Origin: Lachnospiraceae bacterium
GTDB lineage: Bacteria; Bacillota; Clostridia; Lachnospirales; Lachnospiraceae
DNA length: 57,436 bases
Assembly (NCBI GenBank): GCA_004556655.1
Contig: SFGF01000030.1
Coordinates: 1 to 57,436, forward strand
Direction: 5' to 3'
Below the pieces are notes generated by a model. That model had not been told where the DNA came from. It did not search any database and worked only from the letters and a program-made list of their open reading frames with translations. Both the position numbers and the translations under genes were made by a program. Of this stretch, positions 50,339-57,436 are shown piece after piece. How positions within the stretch are numbered: the stretch's first letter is position 1; each line of letters begins with the position of its first letter.

Positions 50339-50435
50339 TGCAAAATAGGATTTCATGCGTCAAGTGTTCAGTGGATGGGGAGTTGCCGCAGAAACGAAAA
50401 GTTCGTCTTACGATATGAAGTCCGCACCCGTTGCA
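50339..50435 (+). ncRNA. tetrahydrofolate (THF) riboswitch, class I
   Basis: The segment aligns with the known clostridial THF aptamer. GCGTCAAGTGT (50357-50367), GGATGGGGAGT and AACGAA correspond to GCGTTAAGTGT, GAATGGGATGT and AACGAA. P1 is TGCAA (50339-50343) with TTGCA (50431-50435), and P2 is GGATTTCAT (50348-50356) with ATGAAGTCC (50415-50423). The conserved GCACCCG corresponds to GCATCCG. Known: THF riboswitches control folE and folate transport in Firmicutes; here folE follows. It is expected to switch the operon off when folate is plentiful. Confidence 0.85.
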
Positions 50436-50448
50436 ACATAAAGATGCA

Positions 50449-50532
50449 ATACATCTCGATTGTGAAGGGAACGAAAAAAGGAAAACTTATTATTTGTCCC
50501 ATAGTGCTCATTCACATCGGGATGTATTTTTT
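50449..50532 (+). terminator. riboswitch-controlled terminator before folE
   Basis: ATACATCTCGATTGTGAA (50449-50466) pairs with TTCACATCGGGATGTAT (50511-50527), then six T residues. It starts 13 bases after the aptamer, as expected for an expression platform. A second small hairpin (ACACTCT/AGAGTGT, 50596-50620) lies near the folE ribosome binding site. Confidence 0.75.
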
Positions 50533-50643
50533 GTATTCAAATTTTTACTGCATTTCTCATACCATATGATAAATGCCTGCATCCCGAGAGTCAGACACTC
50601 TTATTAGAATCGCAGAGTGTAATTTTAAGGAGGATTAACAGGC

Positions 50644-51201
50644 ATGATGGATCATGAAAAAATCAAGGAAGGTGTCCGGCTGATGCTGGAAGGAATAGGA
50701 GAAGACATTAACAGAGAAGGTCTTCTTGAGACACCGGATCGTATCGCACGTATGTGCGAACAAATCTATGGCGGACTTTATCAGGACGCTTCCGTTCATT
50801 TGAACAAGCAGTTTCAGGCAACAAATAATAATATGGTTTTGGAAAAGGATATCACTTTTTATTCTGTATGCGAGCATCATTTGCTTCCGTTTTACGGAAA
50901 GGCTCATGTGGCATATATTCCGGATGGAAAAGTAGCAGGTTTGAGTAAGCTTGCCCGCACAGTAGAGGTTTTCGCCAGAAGACCTCAGATACAGGAAAAT
51001 ATGACCGCTCAGATTGCGGATGCACTGGAAAAATATCTGAATCCGAAAGGCGTTATGGTTATGATTGAAGCGGAGCATATGTGTATGACCATGCGCGGTG
51101 TACAAAAGCCGGGAAGTAAGACGGTCACGACGATCGTTCGGGGTGTGTTCGCGGATGACTATTCTTTACAGCAGACCTTTTTACAGATGGTCAACCGATA
51201 A
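50644..51201 (+). CDS. folE: GTP cyclohydrolase I
   Basis: FolE converts GTP to dihydroneopterin triphosphate, the first step of folate synthesis. The 185 residues match type IA. Seen: ETPDRIARMCEQIY near residue 26, the Zn/active-site segment SVCEHHLLPFYGKAHVAYIP near 76 with Cys and His ligands, GLSKLARTVEVFARRPQIQE near 100, and the later Cys in EAEHMCMTMRGVQKPGS near 141. It is the first gene of folE-HD-folP-folBK, behind the THF riboswitch. The start follows AAGGAGGA. Confidence 0.97.
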   Translation: MMDHEKIKEGVRLMLEGIGEDINREGLLETPDRIARMCEQIYGGLYQDASVHLNKQFQATNNNMVLEKDITFYSVCEHHLLPFYGKAHVAYIPDGKVAGLSKLARTVEVFARRPQIQENMTAQIADALEKYLNPKGVMVMIEAEHMCMTMRGVQKPGSKTVTTIVRGVFADDYSLQQTFLQMVNR

Positions 51202-51215
51202 CAGGAATAAACAAC

Positions 51216-51701
51216 ATGAAAAGAATACATAAAATACAGAATCATCCTATTTTCAGAGAGCAATATCAATTGCTTGTGGAGGCAGAAAAAGACCGGATTT
51301 TCTGCCGTCATACTATGGAGCATTTTCTGGATGTGGCACGTTTGATGTATATCTATGATCTTGAGGATGGAGCAGGAATTGATAAAGAATTAATCTATGC
51401 AGCTGCGCTTCTTCATGATATTGGCAGATATGAACAGATCCGTATAGGGACTCCTCACCATATTGCCGGAGCAAAACTGGCAGAAAAGATCCTTGGTGAT
51501 TGTGAATTTCAACAGGAAGAGATTTGCAAGGTGCAGGAGGCAATAGCCGGACACAGAACCGATCATAATGACGCAGACCAGCATACCTTAACGGCATATC
51601 TTTACAAAGCAGATAAACGCTCCAGAAATTGCTTTTCCTGCGCTGCTTATGCAGAATGCAACTGGTCGGAGGAAAAGAAAAACAGGATGATCAACGAGTA
51701 G
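51216..51701 (+). CDS. HD-domain hydrolase in the folate operon
   Basis: A 161-residue HD-domain phosphohydrolase. Metal ligands are visible as FCRHTMEHFLDVARL near residue 31 (first His), the HD pair in AALLHDIGRYEQI near 70, then HHIAGAKLAEKIL near 86 and GHRTDHND near 115. The C-terminus is Cys-rich (CFSCAAYAECNW, about 139-150). It lies 14 bases after folE and 15 before folP. Known: bacteria need a step that removes phosphates from dihydroneopterin triphosphate, done by NudB in E. coli but unassigned in many species. Known too: archaeal MptB, an HD protein, opens a cyclic dihydropterin phosphate. I infer that this gene may fill that gap. Confidence 0.85.
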   Translation: MKRIHKIQNHPIFREQYQLLVEAEKDRIFCRHTMEHFLDVARLMYIYDLEDGAGIDKELIYAAALLHDIGRYEQIRIGTPHHIAGAKLAEKILGDCEFQQEEICKVQEAIAGHRTDHNDADQHTLTAYLYKADKRSRNCFSCAAYAECNWSEEKKNRMINE

Positions 51702-51716
51702 AAACAGGAGAATACT

Positions 51717-52523
51717 ATGAGAATCGGTAATAGAGAATTTGATACGAAGAATAAAACATATATTATGGGAATTTTGAATGTAACGCCGGATTCTTTTTCT
51801 GATGGGGGCAAGTTCAACAATCTTGATGCGGCTCTATCTCATGCAGAAGAAATGATTCAGGACGGAGCAGATATCATCGATATTGGAGGTGAATCCACCC
51901 GACCGGGCCACATCGTGATTACAGATGAAGAGGAAATATCACGTGTTGCACCTGTGATTCAGGCTGTAAAAGAACGCTTTGATATACCGGTATCTATTGA
52001 CACTTATAAAGGTAAGGTAGCAGAAGCAGCATTACAGGCTGGAGCAGATCTTGTAAATGATATCTGGGGATTTAAACATGACAGAAAAGTAGCACAGCTG
52101 ACTGCCCAGTACGGAGCTTCCTGCTGTCTGATGCACAACAGAGCAGAAGCAGTATATGAAAATTTTTTGGAAGATATGGTGAAAGATATGGAAGAGTGTG
52201 TCCATATTGCCAAAGATGCAGGCATAGCAGATGACAAGATTATTCTGGATCCGGGTGTGGGATTTGGAAAAACTTATGAGATGAATCTGGAAGCTATCCA
52301 TCATGTGGATATCCTTCACAGACTGGGATATCCCATTCTGCTGGGTACTTCCCGAAAATCTGTGATTGGTCTTACACTGGATCTTCCGTCTGACCAGAGA
52401 GTAGAAGGAACACTTGTCACTACAGTCATGGGTGTGATGAAAGGATGTGCATTTGTAAGAGTGCATGATATCAAAGAAAATAAACGCGCCATCCGAATGA
52501 CAGAAGCTATACTGGGACGTTAG
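51717..52523 (+). CDS. folP: dihydropteroate synthase
   Basis: FolP joins the pterin diphosphate with p-aminobenzoate; it is the sulfonamide target. It has 268 residues. Seen: MGILNVTPDSFSDGGKF near residue 17, DIIDIGGESTRPG near 56, SIDTYKGKVAEAAL near 94, NDIWGF near 113, ILDPGVGFGKT near 178 and LLGTSRKSVIG near 213, with the final RVHDIKENKRA. All substrate-site residues known from the family appear present. It lies 15 bases after the HD gene. Confidence 0.97.
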   Translation: MRIGNREFDTKNKTYIMGILNVTPDSFSDGGKFNNLDAALSHAEEMIQDGADIIDIGGESTRPGHIVITDEEEISRVAPVIQAVKERFDIPVSIDTYKGKVAEAALQAGADLVNDIWGFKHDRKVAQLTAQYGASCCLMHNRAEAVYENFLEDMVKDMEECVHIAKDAGIADDKIILDPGVGFGKTYEMNLEAIHHVDILHRLGYPILLGTSRKSVIGLTLDLPSDQRVEGTLVTTVMGVMKGCAFVRVHDIKENKRAIRMTEAILGR

Positions 52524-52533
52524 GAGATGATTT

Positions 52534-53343
52534 ATGGATAAAATAAAGATACAAAATCTTGAAGTGTTTGCAAAACATGGAGTTTTTCCGGAAGAGAATG
52601 TTCTGGGACAAAAATTTGTGATTTCGGCTGTTCTTTACACCAGTACCAGAAAGGCAGGAGTCACAGACGAGCTGTCTCATTCTGTAAATTATGGAGAGGT
52701 AAGTCACTATATTAAGAATTATGTAGAAGGCCACACTTGGAAATTGTTAGAAAGCGTTGTGGAACATCTTGCTGAGGAAATACTGCTTCATTTTCCACTT
52801 CTGAATCAGGTTGATCTGGAAATCAAAAAACCATGGGCGCCCATCGGACTGCCACTTGATACGGTTTCTGTTGAAATATCGAGAAAATGGCATACAGCTT
52901 ATATTGCACTTGGTTCCAATATGGGGGACACAAAAGGATTTTTGGATTTTGCTGTTCAGATGCTTGAAAATCGCAGCGACTGCCAGGTTCAGATGGTTTC
53001 CGATTACCTCGTCACAAAGCCGTATGGAGGTGTTGAACAGGATGATTTTCTCAATGGCGCATTAGAACTGAAGACCATGTTGGATCCGGAAGAACTTCTG
53101 GATGCACTGCATGAGATTGAAAAAGCGACACACAGAGAGAGAAAAATACACTGGGGACCACGGACTCTTGATCTGGATATTTTACTCTATGATGACCTGG
53201 TTCTTGATACAAAGGATCTTCATATCCCACATGCAGAGATGCATCTGCGGGATTTTGTTCTTATTCCCATGGCACAGATCGCACCCTGGAAACGCCATCC
53301 GCTGACAGGAAAAACAATGGAAGAAATGAAAAATAATTTATAA
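52534..53343 (+). CDS. folBK: fused dihydroneopterin aldolase / HPPK
   Basis: A bifunctional protein of 269 residues. FolB (about 1-118) makes 6-hydroxymethyl-dihydropterin: IQNLEVFAKHGVFPEEN with the active-site region, and HTWKLLESVVEHLAEEIL. FolK (about 122-269) adds diphosphate from ATP: YIALGSNMGDTKGFLD near 126, PYGGVEQDDFLNGALELKT near 165, and the HPPK signature GPRTLDLDILLYDD near 207. The fusion is common in Firmicutes. It is the last gene of the folate operon, 10 bases after folP. Note that no folC or pabA/B is present here. Confidence 0.95.
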   Translation: MDKIKIQNLEVFAKHGVFPEENVLGQKFVISAVLYTSTRKAGVTDELSHSVNYGEVSHYIKNYVEGHTWKLLESVVEHLAEEILLHFPLLNQVDLEIKKPWAPIGLPLDTVSVEISRKWHTAYIALGSNMGDTKGFLDFAVQMLENRSDCQVQMVSDYLVTKPYGGVEQDDFLNGALELKTMLDPEELLDALHEIEKATHRERKIHWGPRTLDLDILLYDDLVLDTKDLHIPHAEMHLRDFVLIPMAQIAPWKRHPLTGKTMEEMKNNL

Positions 53344-53401
53344 TTCACTTTATTTCAATTACAATGTCCAGTAAACCAATACAAAATTGGAGGTGAATCA
53401 T

Positions 53402-54430
53402 ATGCAGAAAAAATTATCTGAAGGGGAACTTCTGGATAGTAACGGCAATCTGACAGAAGCAGGGTATGCTACTTCACTGGTCAAAGTATATGACCGTAAA
53501 AAAATAAAAGCAGGAAAAACCCGTATTAAAGAATGGGATTACTATCTTATTTACAATCAGCAATTCGGGGTTGCTTTGACAGTAGATGACAACAGTTATA
53601 TGGGGCTGGTAAGTATTTCTTTCCTGGATTTTGTGAATAAAACAGAAAAGACAGTAAGTCCTATGACAATACTTCCTATGGGCAGGACAAATCTGCCCGC
53701 TACTTCCAAATCAGGTGTGACTGAGTTTCACAATAAGCGTTGCTTTTTCTCTTTTAAGGTTGAAGACGGAAAACGAATTCTTCTTGCCCGGATGGATAAT
53801 TTTGATCAGGGAAAACCGATCCGTATGAAGATTATTCTGACGGAAGAACCGGATGACAGCATGGTGATCGCCACTCCATTTGATAAACCGGGATATTTTT
53901 ATTATAATCAAAAAATTATAGGTATGAGAGCAAAGGGAACTGTTGAATATCTTGATCAAAAATATGTTTTTAATCCCGAAGACAGCTTTGGACTCCTTGA
54001 CTGGGGAAGAGGTGTATGGACCTATGAAAACACCTGGTATTGGAGTGCTATGCAGGGAATTTCCGATGGCCATGTGTTGGGGTTTAATTTGGGCTACGGA
54101 TTTGGTGATACTTCTGCCGCATCAGAGAATATGATTTTCTATGATGGGCAATCCAGTAAACTGGAACAGATAAAATTCCATATTCCTGGGGAAGATGAAG
54201 GAAAAGATGATTATTTGCTGCCATGGAAATTTACATCTTCCGATCATCGACTATTACTGGACTTCACACCGATTCTGGACAGGAGTGCATATACATCGGC
54301 AGGGATCGTGTTGAGTGATCAACATCAGGTATTTGGCTGGTTTGACGGATATGTAGTACTGGATTCCGGAAAAAAAGTTATGATAAAGCATATGCTTGGA
54401 TTCGCTGAGAAAGTGCGGAATAAATGGTAA
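53402..54430 (+). CDS. DUF2804 family protein
   Basis: A 342-residue protein matching DUF2804. Seen: the diagnostic DWGRGVWTYENTWYWSAMQG near residue 201, followed by GFNLGYGFGDTSAASENM, and earlier KRCFFSFKVEDGKR near 114. It has no signal peptide or membrane span and is strand-rich, probably a lipocalin-like barrel. The function of DUF2804 is unknown to me. The start is ATG 53402 after TTGGAGGTG. It has its own short upstream gap after folBK and no terminator of its own before the next promoter. Confidence 0.85.
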   Translation: MQKKLSEGELLDSNGNLTEAGYATSLVKVYDRKKIKAGKTRIKEWDYYLIYNQQFGVALTVDDNSYMGLVSISFLDFVNKTEKTVSPMTILPMGRTNLPATSKSGVTEFHNKRCFFSFKVEDGKRILLARMDNFDQGKPIRMKIILTEEPDDSMVIATPFDKPGYFYYNQKIIGMRAKGTVEYLDQKYVFNPEDSFGLLDWGRGVWTYENTWYWSAMQGISDGHVLGFNLGYGFGDTSAASENMIFYDGQSSKLEQIKFHIPGEDEGKDDYLLPWKFTSSDHRLLLDFTPILDRSAYTSAGIVLSDQHQVFGWFDGYVVLDSGKKVMIKHMLGFAEKVRNKW

Positions 54431-54442
54431 TAAAAATATTTC

Positions 54443-54471
54443 TTGACATTTATTTTACACTGTGCTAATTT
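54443..54471 (+). promoter_or_regulatory. promoter of the AGCS symporter leader
   Basis: Perfect TTGACA (54443-54448), 17-base spacer, TAATTT (54466-54471) with an extended TG in front. Transcription would begin near 54477, giving a leader of about 300 bases before the symporter gene. Confidence 0.7.
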
Positions 54472-54476
54472 AGTTA

Positions 54477-54650
54477 AATAAAGTGAATAGAGACCATACT
54501 TTTCAGGAATTCTGAAGAATGGTAAGAGCTGGATGCTTACAAGGACGTGGGTGCTGGTTTGTTTTATGGTGTGACCTGCCGACACGTAGGCAAAATTATG
54601 AAGACGTTATTAAAGACAGGTGATTCATTATGTTTCTCCTGTCTTTTTTA
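54477..54650 (+). ncRNA. candidate structured leader (riboswitch-like) with terminator
   Basis: Within the 300-base leader, ACCAT (54494-54498) pairs with ATGGT (54521-54525), enclosing a TTTTCAG/CTGAAGA hairpin. GTAAG/CTTAC forms a second hairpin just after. GACGTG and CACGT enclose a third domain with TGCCGACACGTAGGC at its 3' side. The leader then ends in a clear terminator, AAAGACAGG (54612-54620) with CCTGTCTTT (54638-54646) and a T run. This is the layout of a transcription-attenuating riboswitch. It is not a glycine, lysine, T-box, SAM, purine or c-di-GMP-I type that I can recognise. The ligand is unknown; alanine, glycine or sodium are natural guesses from the gene controlled. The remaining 54651-54782 holds a GAAAGCTGCT/AGGCAGCTTC hairpin. 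Confidence 0.5.
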
Positions 54651-54782
54651 TATCAAAGAAAGCTGCTAAGGCAGCTTCGTATCGACGCTCAAATGTGAAG
54701 CACCATTTTTAAATGCCTGGATTTTATGGTATGAATTCATGGATTTCCCATACACTTAAAGAGAAAGAGGAGAGATAGTATT

Positions 54783-56273
54783 ATGATTGAGATGATTACC
54801 AACATCAACGGCAAAATCAACGGTTTTGTCTGGGGACTCCCCATGCTGGTTCTTTTGGTTGGAACCGGTATTCTGATGACGATTCTGACTAAGGTATTTC
54901 AGCTTTCCCATTTTGGGTACTGGATGAAACACACGCTTGGAAGTATCTTCACAGATAAGCATATTACAAAACACACAGAAGCGCATGATAAATCCATTTC
55001 TCAGTTCCAGTCTCTGTGTACTGCATTGGCAGCAACAATCGGTACCGGTAATATCGTAGGTGTGGCATCCGCATTGATTTTCGGAGGACCGGGAGCGATT
55101 TTCTGGATGTGGATCGTAGCGTTTTTTGGAATGATGACAAACTATTCTGAAAATGTTCTTGGTATCTTCTACCGCAGAAAGAATGAAAAGGGCGAGTGGA
55201 GCGGCGGTGCCATGTATTATCTTCGTGATGGTCTTGGTTCTAAAAAAGGTATGAAACAGGTAGGTGCGGTTCTGGCAGTTCTCTTTTCCGTTTTCTGTCT
55301 GCTTGCATCTTTCGGTATTGGTAATATGAGCCAGATCAATTCCATCGCCGGCAATATGAAAGCAGCATTTGGTGTTCCGAATATTGTAACCGGTATTGTT
55401 CTCATGATTCTGGCAGCTCTGGTTATCCTGGGTGGAATTAAGAGAATTGCATCTGTTACAGAAAAACTTGTACCATTTATGGCTATTATTTATGTAATTG
55501 GTGCCCTGATCGTCTGCATTATTAATATTGACCAGTTTGGTGCTGTATTTGGCGCTATTTTCAAAGGCGCATTTGCTATGAAAGCAGTTGGCGGCGGTAT
55601 CGTTGGATCCGGCGTGAAGATGGCAGTTACCTGGGGTATGAAACGAGGCGTATTCTCCAATGAAGCAGGTCTTGGTTCTTCTGTTATGGTTCATTCCAGT
55701 TCCAATGTAAAAGAACCGGTTCGTCAAGGTATGTGGGGAATCTTTGAAGTATTTGCTGATACAATCGTTGTCTGCAGTCTTACCGCTTTTACAGTTCTGT
55801 CCTCCGGTCTGGTAGATCTGGAAACCGGTGCCGTAATCAGTGCTTCTGAAGGATCCGCTCTTGTCGGTGAAGCCTTTAGTACTGTATTTGGAGCTGCAGG
55901 TCCGGTATTTATCGCACTTGCTATTTTATTGTTTGCCTTTTCTACTGTACTTGGCTGGAGCCATTATGGTACAAAAGCGTTTGAGTATTTATTCGGTTCA
56001 AAAGCAACTATTATTTATCGTGTAATCTTTATTGTATTTATTCTGGGTGGTGCAACCATGAGTCTGGATCTGGCATGGGATCTGTCTGATACGTTCAACG
56101 GTCTGATGGCTATCCCCAACCTGATTGGTGTACTTGCACTTTCTCCGATTGTCATGAAGATTACAAAGAACTATGTAGATAGAAAGATTAAAGGAGAACA
56201 CATCAAACCAATGCTTTCCGCTTTCCCTGAGATTCAGAAAGAACAGGAACAAGGTCTGGACGGAAGTGATTGA
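54783..56273 (+). CDS. alanine/glycine:cation symporter (AGCS family)
   Basis: A 496-residue sodium-coupled amino acid carrier with about eleven spans. AGCS hallmarks: SLCTALAATIGTGNIVGVASAL near residue 78 (read in two parts, TALAATIGTGN and IVGVASAL), GGPGAIFWMWIVAFFGM near 101, YSENVLGIFYRRKNEKGEWSGG with GGAMYYL near 123, and KRGVFSNEAGLGSSVMVHSSS near 288. It imports alanine or glycine with Na+. The start follows GAGGAGAG. The long leader with a terminator suggests that expression responds to a small molecule. A palindromic repeat element begins 13 bases after the stop. Confidence 0.95.
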   Translation: MIEMITNINGKINGFVWGLPMLVLLVGTGILMTILTKVFQLSHFGYWMKHTLGSIFTDKHITKHTEAHDKSISQFQSLCTALAATIGTGNIVGVASALIFGGPGAIFWMWIVAFFGMMTNYSENVLGIFYRRKNEKGEWSGGAMYYLRDGLGSKKGMKQVGAVLAVLFSVFCLLASFGIGNMSQINSIAGNMKAAFGVPNIVTGIVLMILAALVILGGIKRIASVTEKLVPFMAIIYVIGALIVCIINIDQFGAVFGAIFKGAFAMKAVGGGIVGSGVKMAVTWGMKRGVFSNEAGLGSSVMVHSSSNVKEPVRQGMWGIFEVFADTIVVCSLTAFTVLSSGLVDLETGAVISASEGSALVGEAFSTVFGAAGPVFIALAILLFAFSTVLGWSHYGTKAFEYLFGSKATIIYRVIFIVFILGGATMSLDLAWDLSDTFNGLMAIPNLIGVLALSPIVMKITKNYVDRKIKGEHIKPMLSAFPEIQKEQEQGLDGSD

Positions 56274-56286
56274 GCATTTAAAATAG

Positions 56287-56762
56287 TATACTTTTTGATT
56301 CGTGAGCAATAAAAGTAAAGAAACCGACGAGTTAGTGTCTATCCTACCAATGTCAGGTCGCTTCCCTTCAGCTAACTGTTAACTGCGACTATGACGCTCA
56401 GGAAAGCCTTCGCGCCAAGTCTCCGTAAACAGTGGATCTTCAGGCTCGCTTACCCAATGACATTGGTAGGATAGACACTAACTCGTCGGTTCATTTACTG
56501 TATTTGCTCTACGAAGCTAAAAACGAAACCACTGGTGTATCCGGTGCCACTTTGCATCGTGAGGAAGCGTGTAAAAATCAAGCAGTCCGTTTTAGAAGCA
56601 TTGGTATAAGTGAGCCTGAAGATCCAGCGCTTACGCAGACTTAGGCGCGACGGCTCTCCGGAGCGTCTTATGTCGAAGTTAGCGATTAGCTGAGGGGGAA
56701 CGACCTGCTTCTAAAACGGACTGCTTGATTATCTACACACATCCCACGAATCAAAAAGTATA
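56287..56762. repeat. palindromic repeat element, composite copy 3 (3a plus 3b)
   Basis: The whole 476-base stretch between the AGCS and ogt genes is bounded by a perfect 18-base inverted repeat, TATACTTTTTGATTCGTG (56287-56304) and its complement (56745-56762). Within it are two palindromes in opposite orientation. 3a: arms 56322-56355 and 56458-56491, 34 bases perfect, core 102 bases. 3b: arms 56576-56600 and 56706-56730, 25 bases perfect, core 105 bases. The linker 56492-56575 is unrelated to the other copies. The arms differ completely between 3a and 3b apart from the core edges, while the cores are related. No credible gene lies inside. Confidence 0.88.
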
Positions 56763-56782
56763 GGTTATGGAGGAATAGAAGT

Positions 56783-57319
56783 ATGATGGAGTGTATGCAT
56801 TATTACCAATCGCCACTTGGAAATATTCTGATGGCCAGTAATGGAAATGCATTGACCGGATTATGGTTTGAGGGGCAGAAATACTTCTGTGAAAATCTTT
56901 GCAATACATATGAATTCAAAAAATTGCCTGTATTTGAGCAGACGGATCATTGGCTGGATCTTTATTTTGATGGCAAAGAACCTGATTTTATACCGCCGCT
57001 GTATCTGAATGCAACACCGTTTCGCAGGGCAGTTTGGGATATTCTGCTTACGATTCCCTACGGATGCACAATGACCTATGGAGAGATTGCTAAACAACTT
57101 GCAAGACAAAAAGGGACAGGAAAAATGTCCGCACAGGCTGTTGGAGGAGCAGTCGGTCACAATCCGATTTCCCTTATTATACCCTGTCACAGGGTAATTG
57201 GTGCGAACGGAAATCTGACAGGATATGCCGGAGGGATTGATAAAAAAATACAGCTGCTTACAATTGAGAAAGTGGATATGTCATCTCTTTATATTCCGAA
57301 AAAGGGTACGGCATTGTAA
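56783..57319 (+). CDS. ogt: methylated-DNA--protein-cysteine methyltransferase
   Basis: A 178-residue suicide repair enzyme that removes the methyl group from O6-methylguanine. Seen: the active-site motif IIPCHRVIGANGNLTGYAGG near residue 132 with the acceptor Cys in PCHRV, the DNA-binding helix (TPFRRAVWDILLTIPYG near 76), TYGEIAKQLA and the preceding N-terminal domain. The length is normal. ATG 56783 and ATG 56786 are both possible after GGAGGAATAG. It stands alone, with a terminator hairpin behind it. Confidence 0.95.
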   Translation: MMECMHYYQSPLGNILMASNGNALTGLWFEGQKYFCENLCNTYEFKKLPVFEQTDHWLDLYFDGKEPDFIPPLYLNATPFRRAVWDILLTIPYGCTMTYGEIAKQLARQKGTGKMSAQAVGGAVGHNPISLIIPCHRVIGANGNLTGYAGGIDKKIQLLTIEKVDMSSLYIPKKGTAL

Positions 57320-57359
57320 TTTGGAATTGAAAAAAATCTGTCAAGCATTTTTGAAAATG

Positions 57360-57414
57360 TCCCAAAATAAGTGAAACATTAGCCCCGTCAATTCGGGGCT
57401 GTTTTACTTTGGGA
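57360..57414 (+). terminator. terminator after ogt
   Basis: AGCCCCG (57381-57387) pairs with CGGGGCT (57394-57400), followed by GTTTTA. Outer bases TCCCAAA and TTTGGGA also pair, making a long stem that can work in both directions. Confidence 0.75.
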
Positions 57415-57436
57415 ATCCTACTCGGTGATGATTAAA

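Noticed and set aside
54477..54782. Glycine riboswitch or T-box before the AGCS symporter
   Set aside because: The conserved glycine aptamer segments and the T-box bulge (GGTGG, ACCGCG) are not present. Left as an unassigned leader.
54756..55727. Reverse open frame of 323 codons opposite the AGCS gene
   Set aside because: It is a Cys/His/Asn-rich mirror of a clear transporter gene, with no start signal.
56432..56644. 70-codon open frame inside repeat copy 3
   Set aside because: It spans two palindromes and their linker. Codon use follows the repeat, not a protein, and there is no ribosome binding site.
40278..56762. Palindromic repeats as CRISPR or integron attC sites
   Set aside because: There is no regular repeat-spacer array and no cas genes. 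There is no integrase, no cassette-like genes between copies and no attC-type R boxes.

Overview
The window looks like chromosome from a spore-forming, low-to-moderate GC Firmicute of the family Lachnospiraceae (Clostridium cluster XIVa; Blautia or a close relative is my best guess, from overall protein character only). Signs are: AGGAGG-type ribosome binding sites before almost every gene, a GerW/YtfJ sporulation protein beside a DUF2953 partner, tandem Spo0A-like boxes, two-domain PPK2, AGCS symporter, fused FolB-FolK and a tetrahydrofolate riboswitch. No rRNA, tRNA, CRISPR array, phage or transposase gene was seen.

Layout. 1-4.2 kb: Nudix hydrolase, polyphosphate:AMP phosphotransferase, and a sporulation-type cluster (unknown protein, DUF2953, GerW, and a 45-codon membrane protein whose start codon appears to be ACG). 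4.2-11 kb: ABC-F ATPase, a MoxR/DUF58/membrane-protein operon, a divergent sirtuin and queA. 11-14.1 kb: a surface protein with YHYH and Ig-like repeats behind tandem Spo0A-like boxes, then a reverse-strand ABC permease/ATPase pair with no binding protein. 14.2-23.6 kb: a flippase-like membrane protein with pss and psd (phosphatidylethanolamine synthesis), queH, argH, asd and a SWIM-SNF2 helicase.

23.6-40.3 kb is an accessory carbohydrate-use region: a YesM/YesN-type two-component system, two PHP-domain hydrolases, an LplB/LplC-type ABC importer with its lipoprotein, a PfkB kinase, a GH4 glycosidase, an M17 aminopeptidase, an unrecognised 526-residue protein, and an OPA-like MFS transporter. 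A 42-bp two-part motif precedes the sensor kinase and the ABC operon with the same internal spacing. Related half-sites precede the MFS gene and the reverse-strand PHP operon. I infer that the AraC-type response regulator binds there and controls the whole cluster.

40.3-57.4 kb: a truncated HIT gene, topoisomerase III, a left-handed beta-helix protein, aroA and tyrA (reverse), an EF-G-like GTPase, an unknown membrane protein, a THF-riboswitch-controlled folate operon (folE, HD protein, folP, folBK), a DUF2804 protein, an AGCS symporter behind a 300-nt leader with a terminator (candidate riboswitch), and ogt.

The most unusual structure is a family of large palindromic repeats at 40278-40550, 43615-43731 and 56287-56762. 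The copies share a structured core of about 100 nt, but each has its own perfectly complementary arms, and some paired positions inside the core have changed together between copies. They sit directly behind stop codons or between convergent genes. I know of no described element that matches them.
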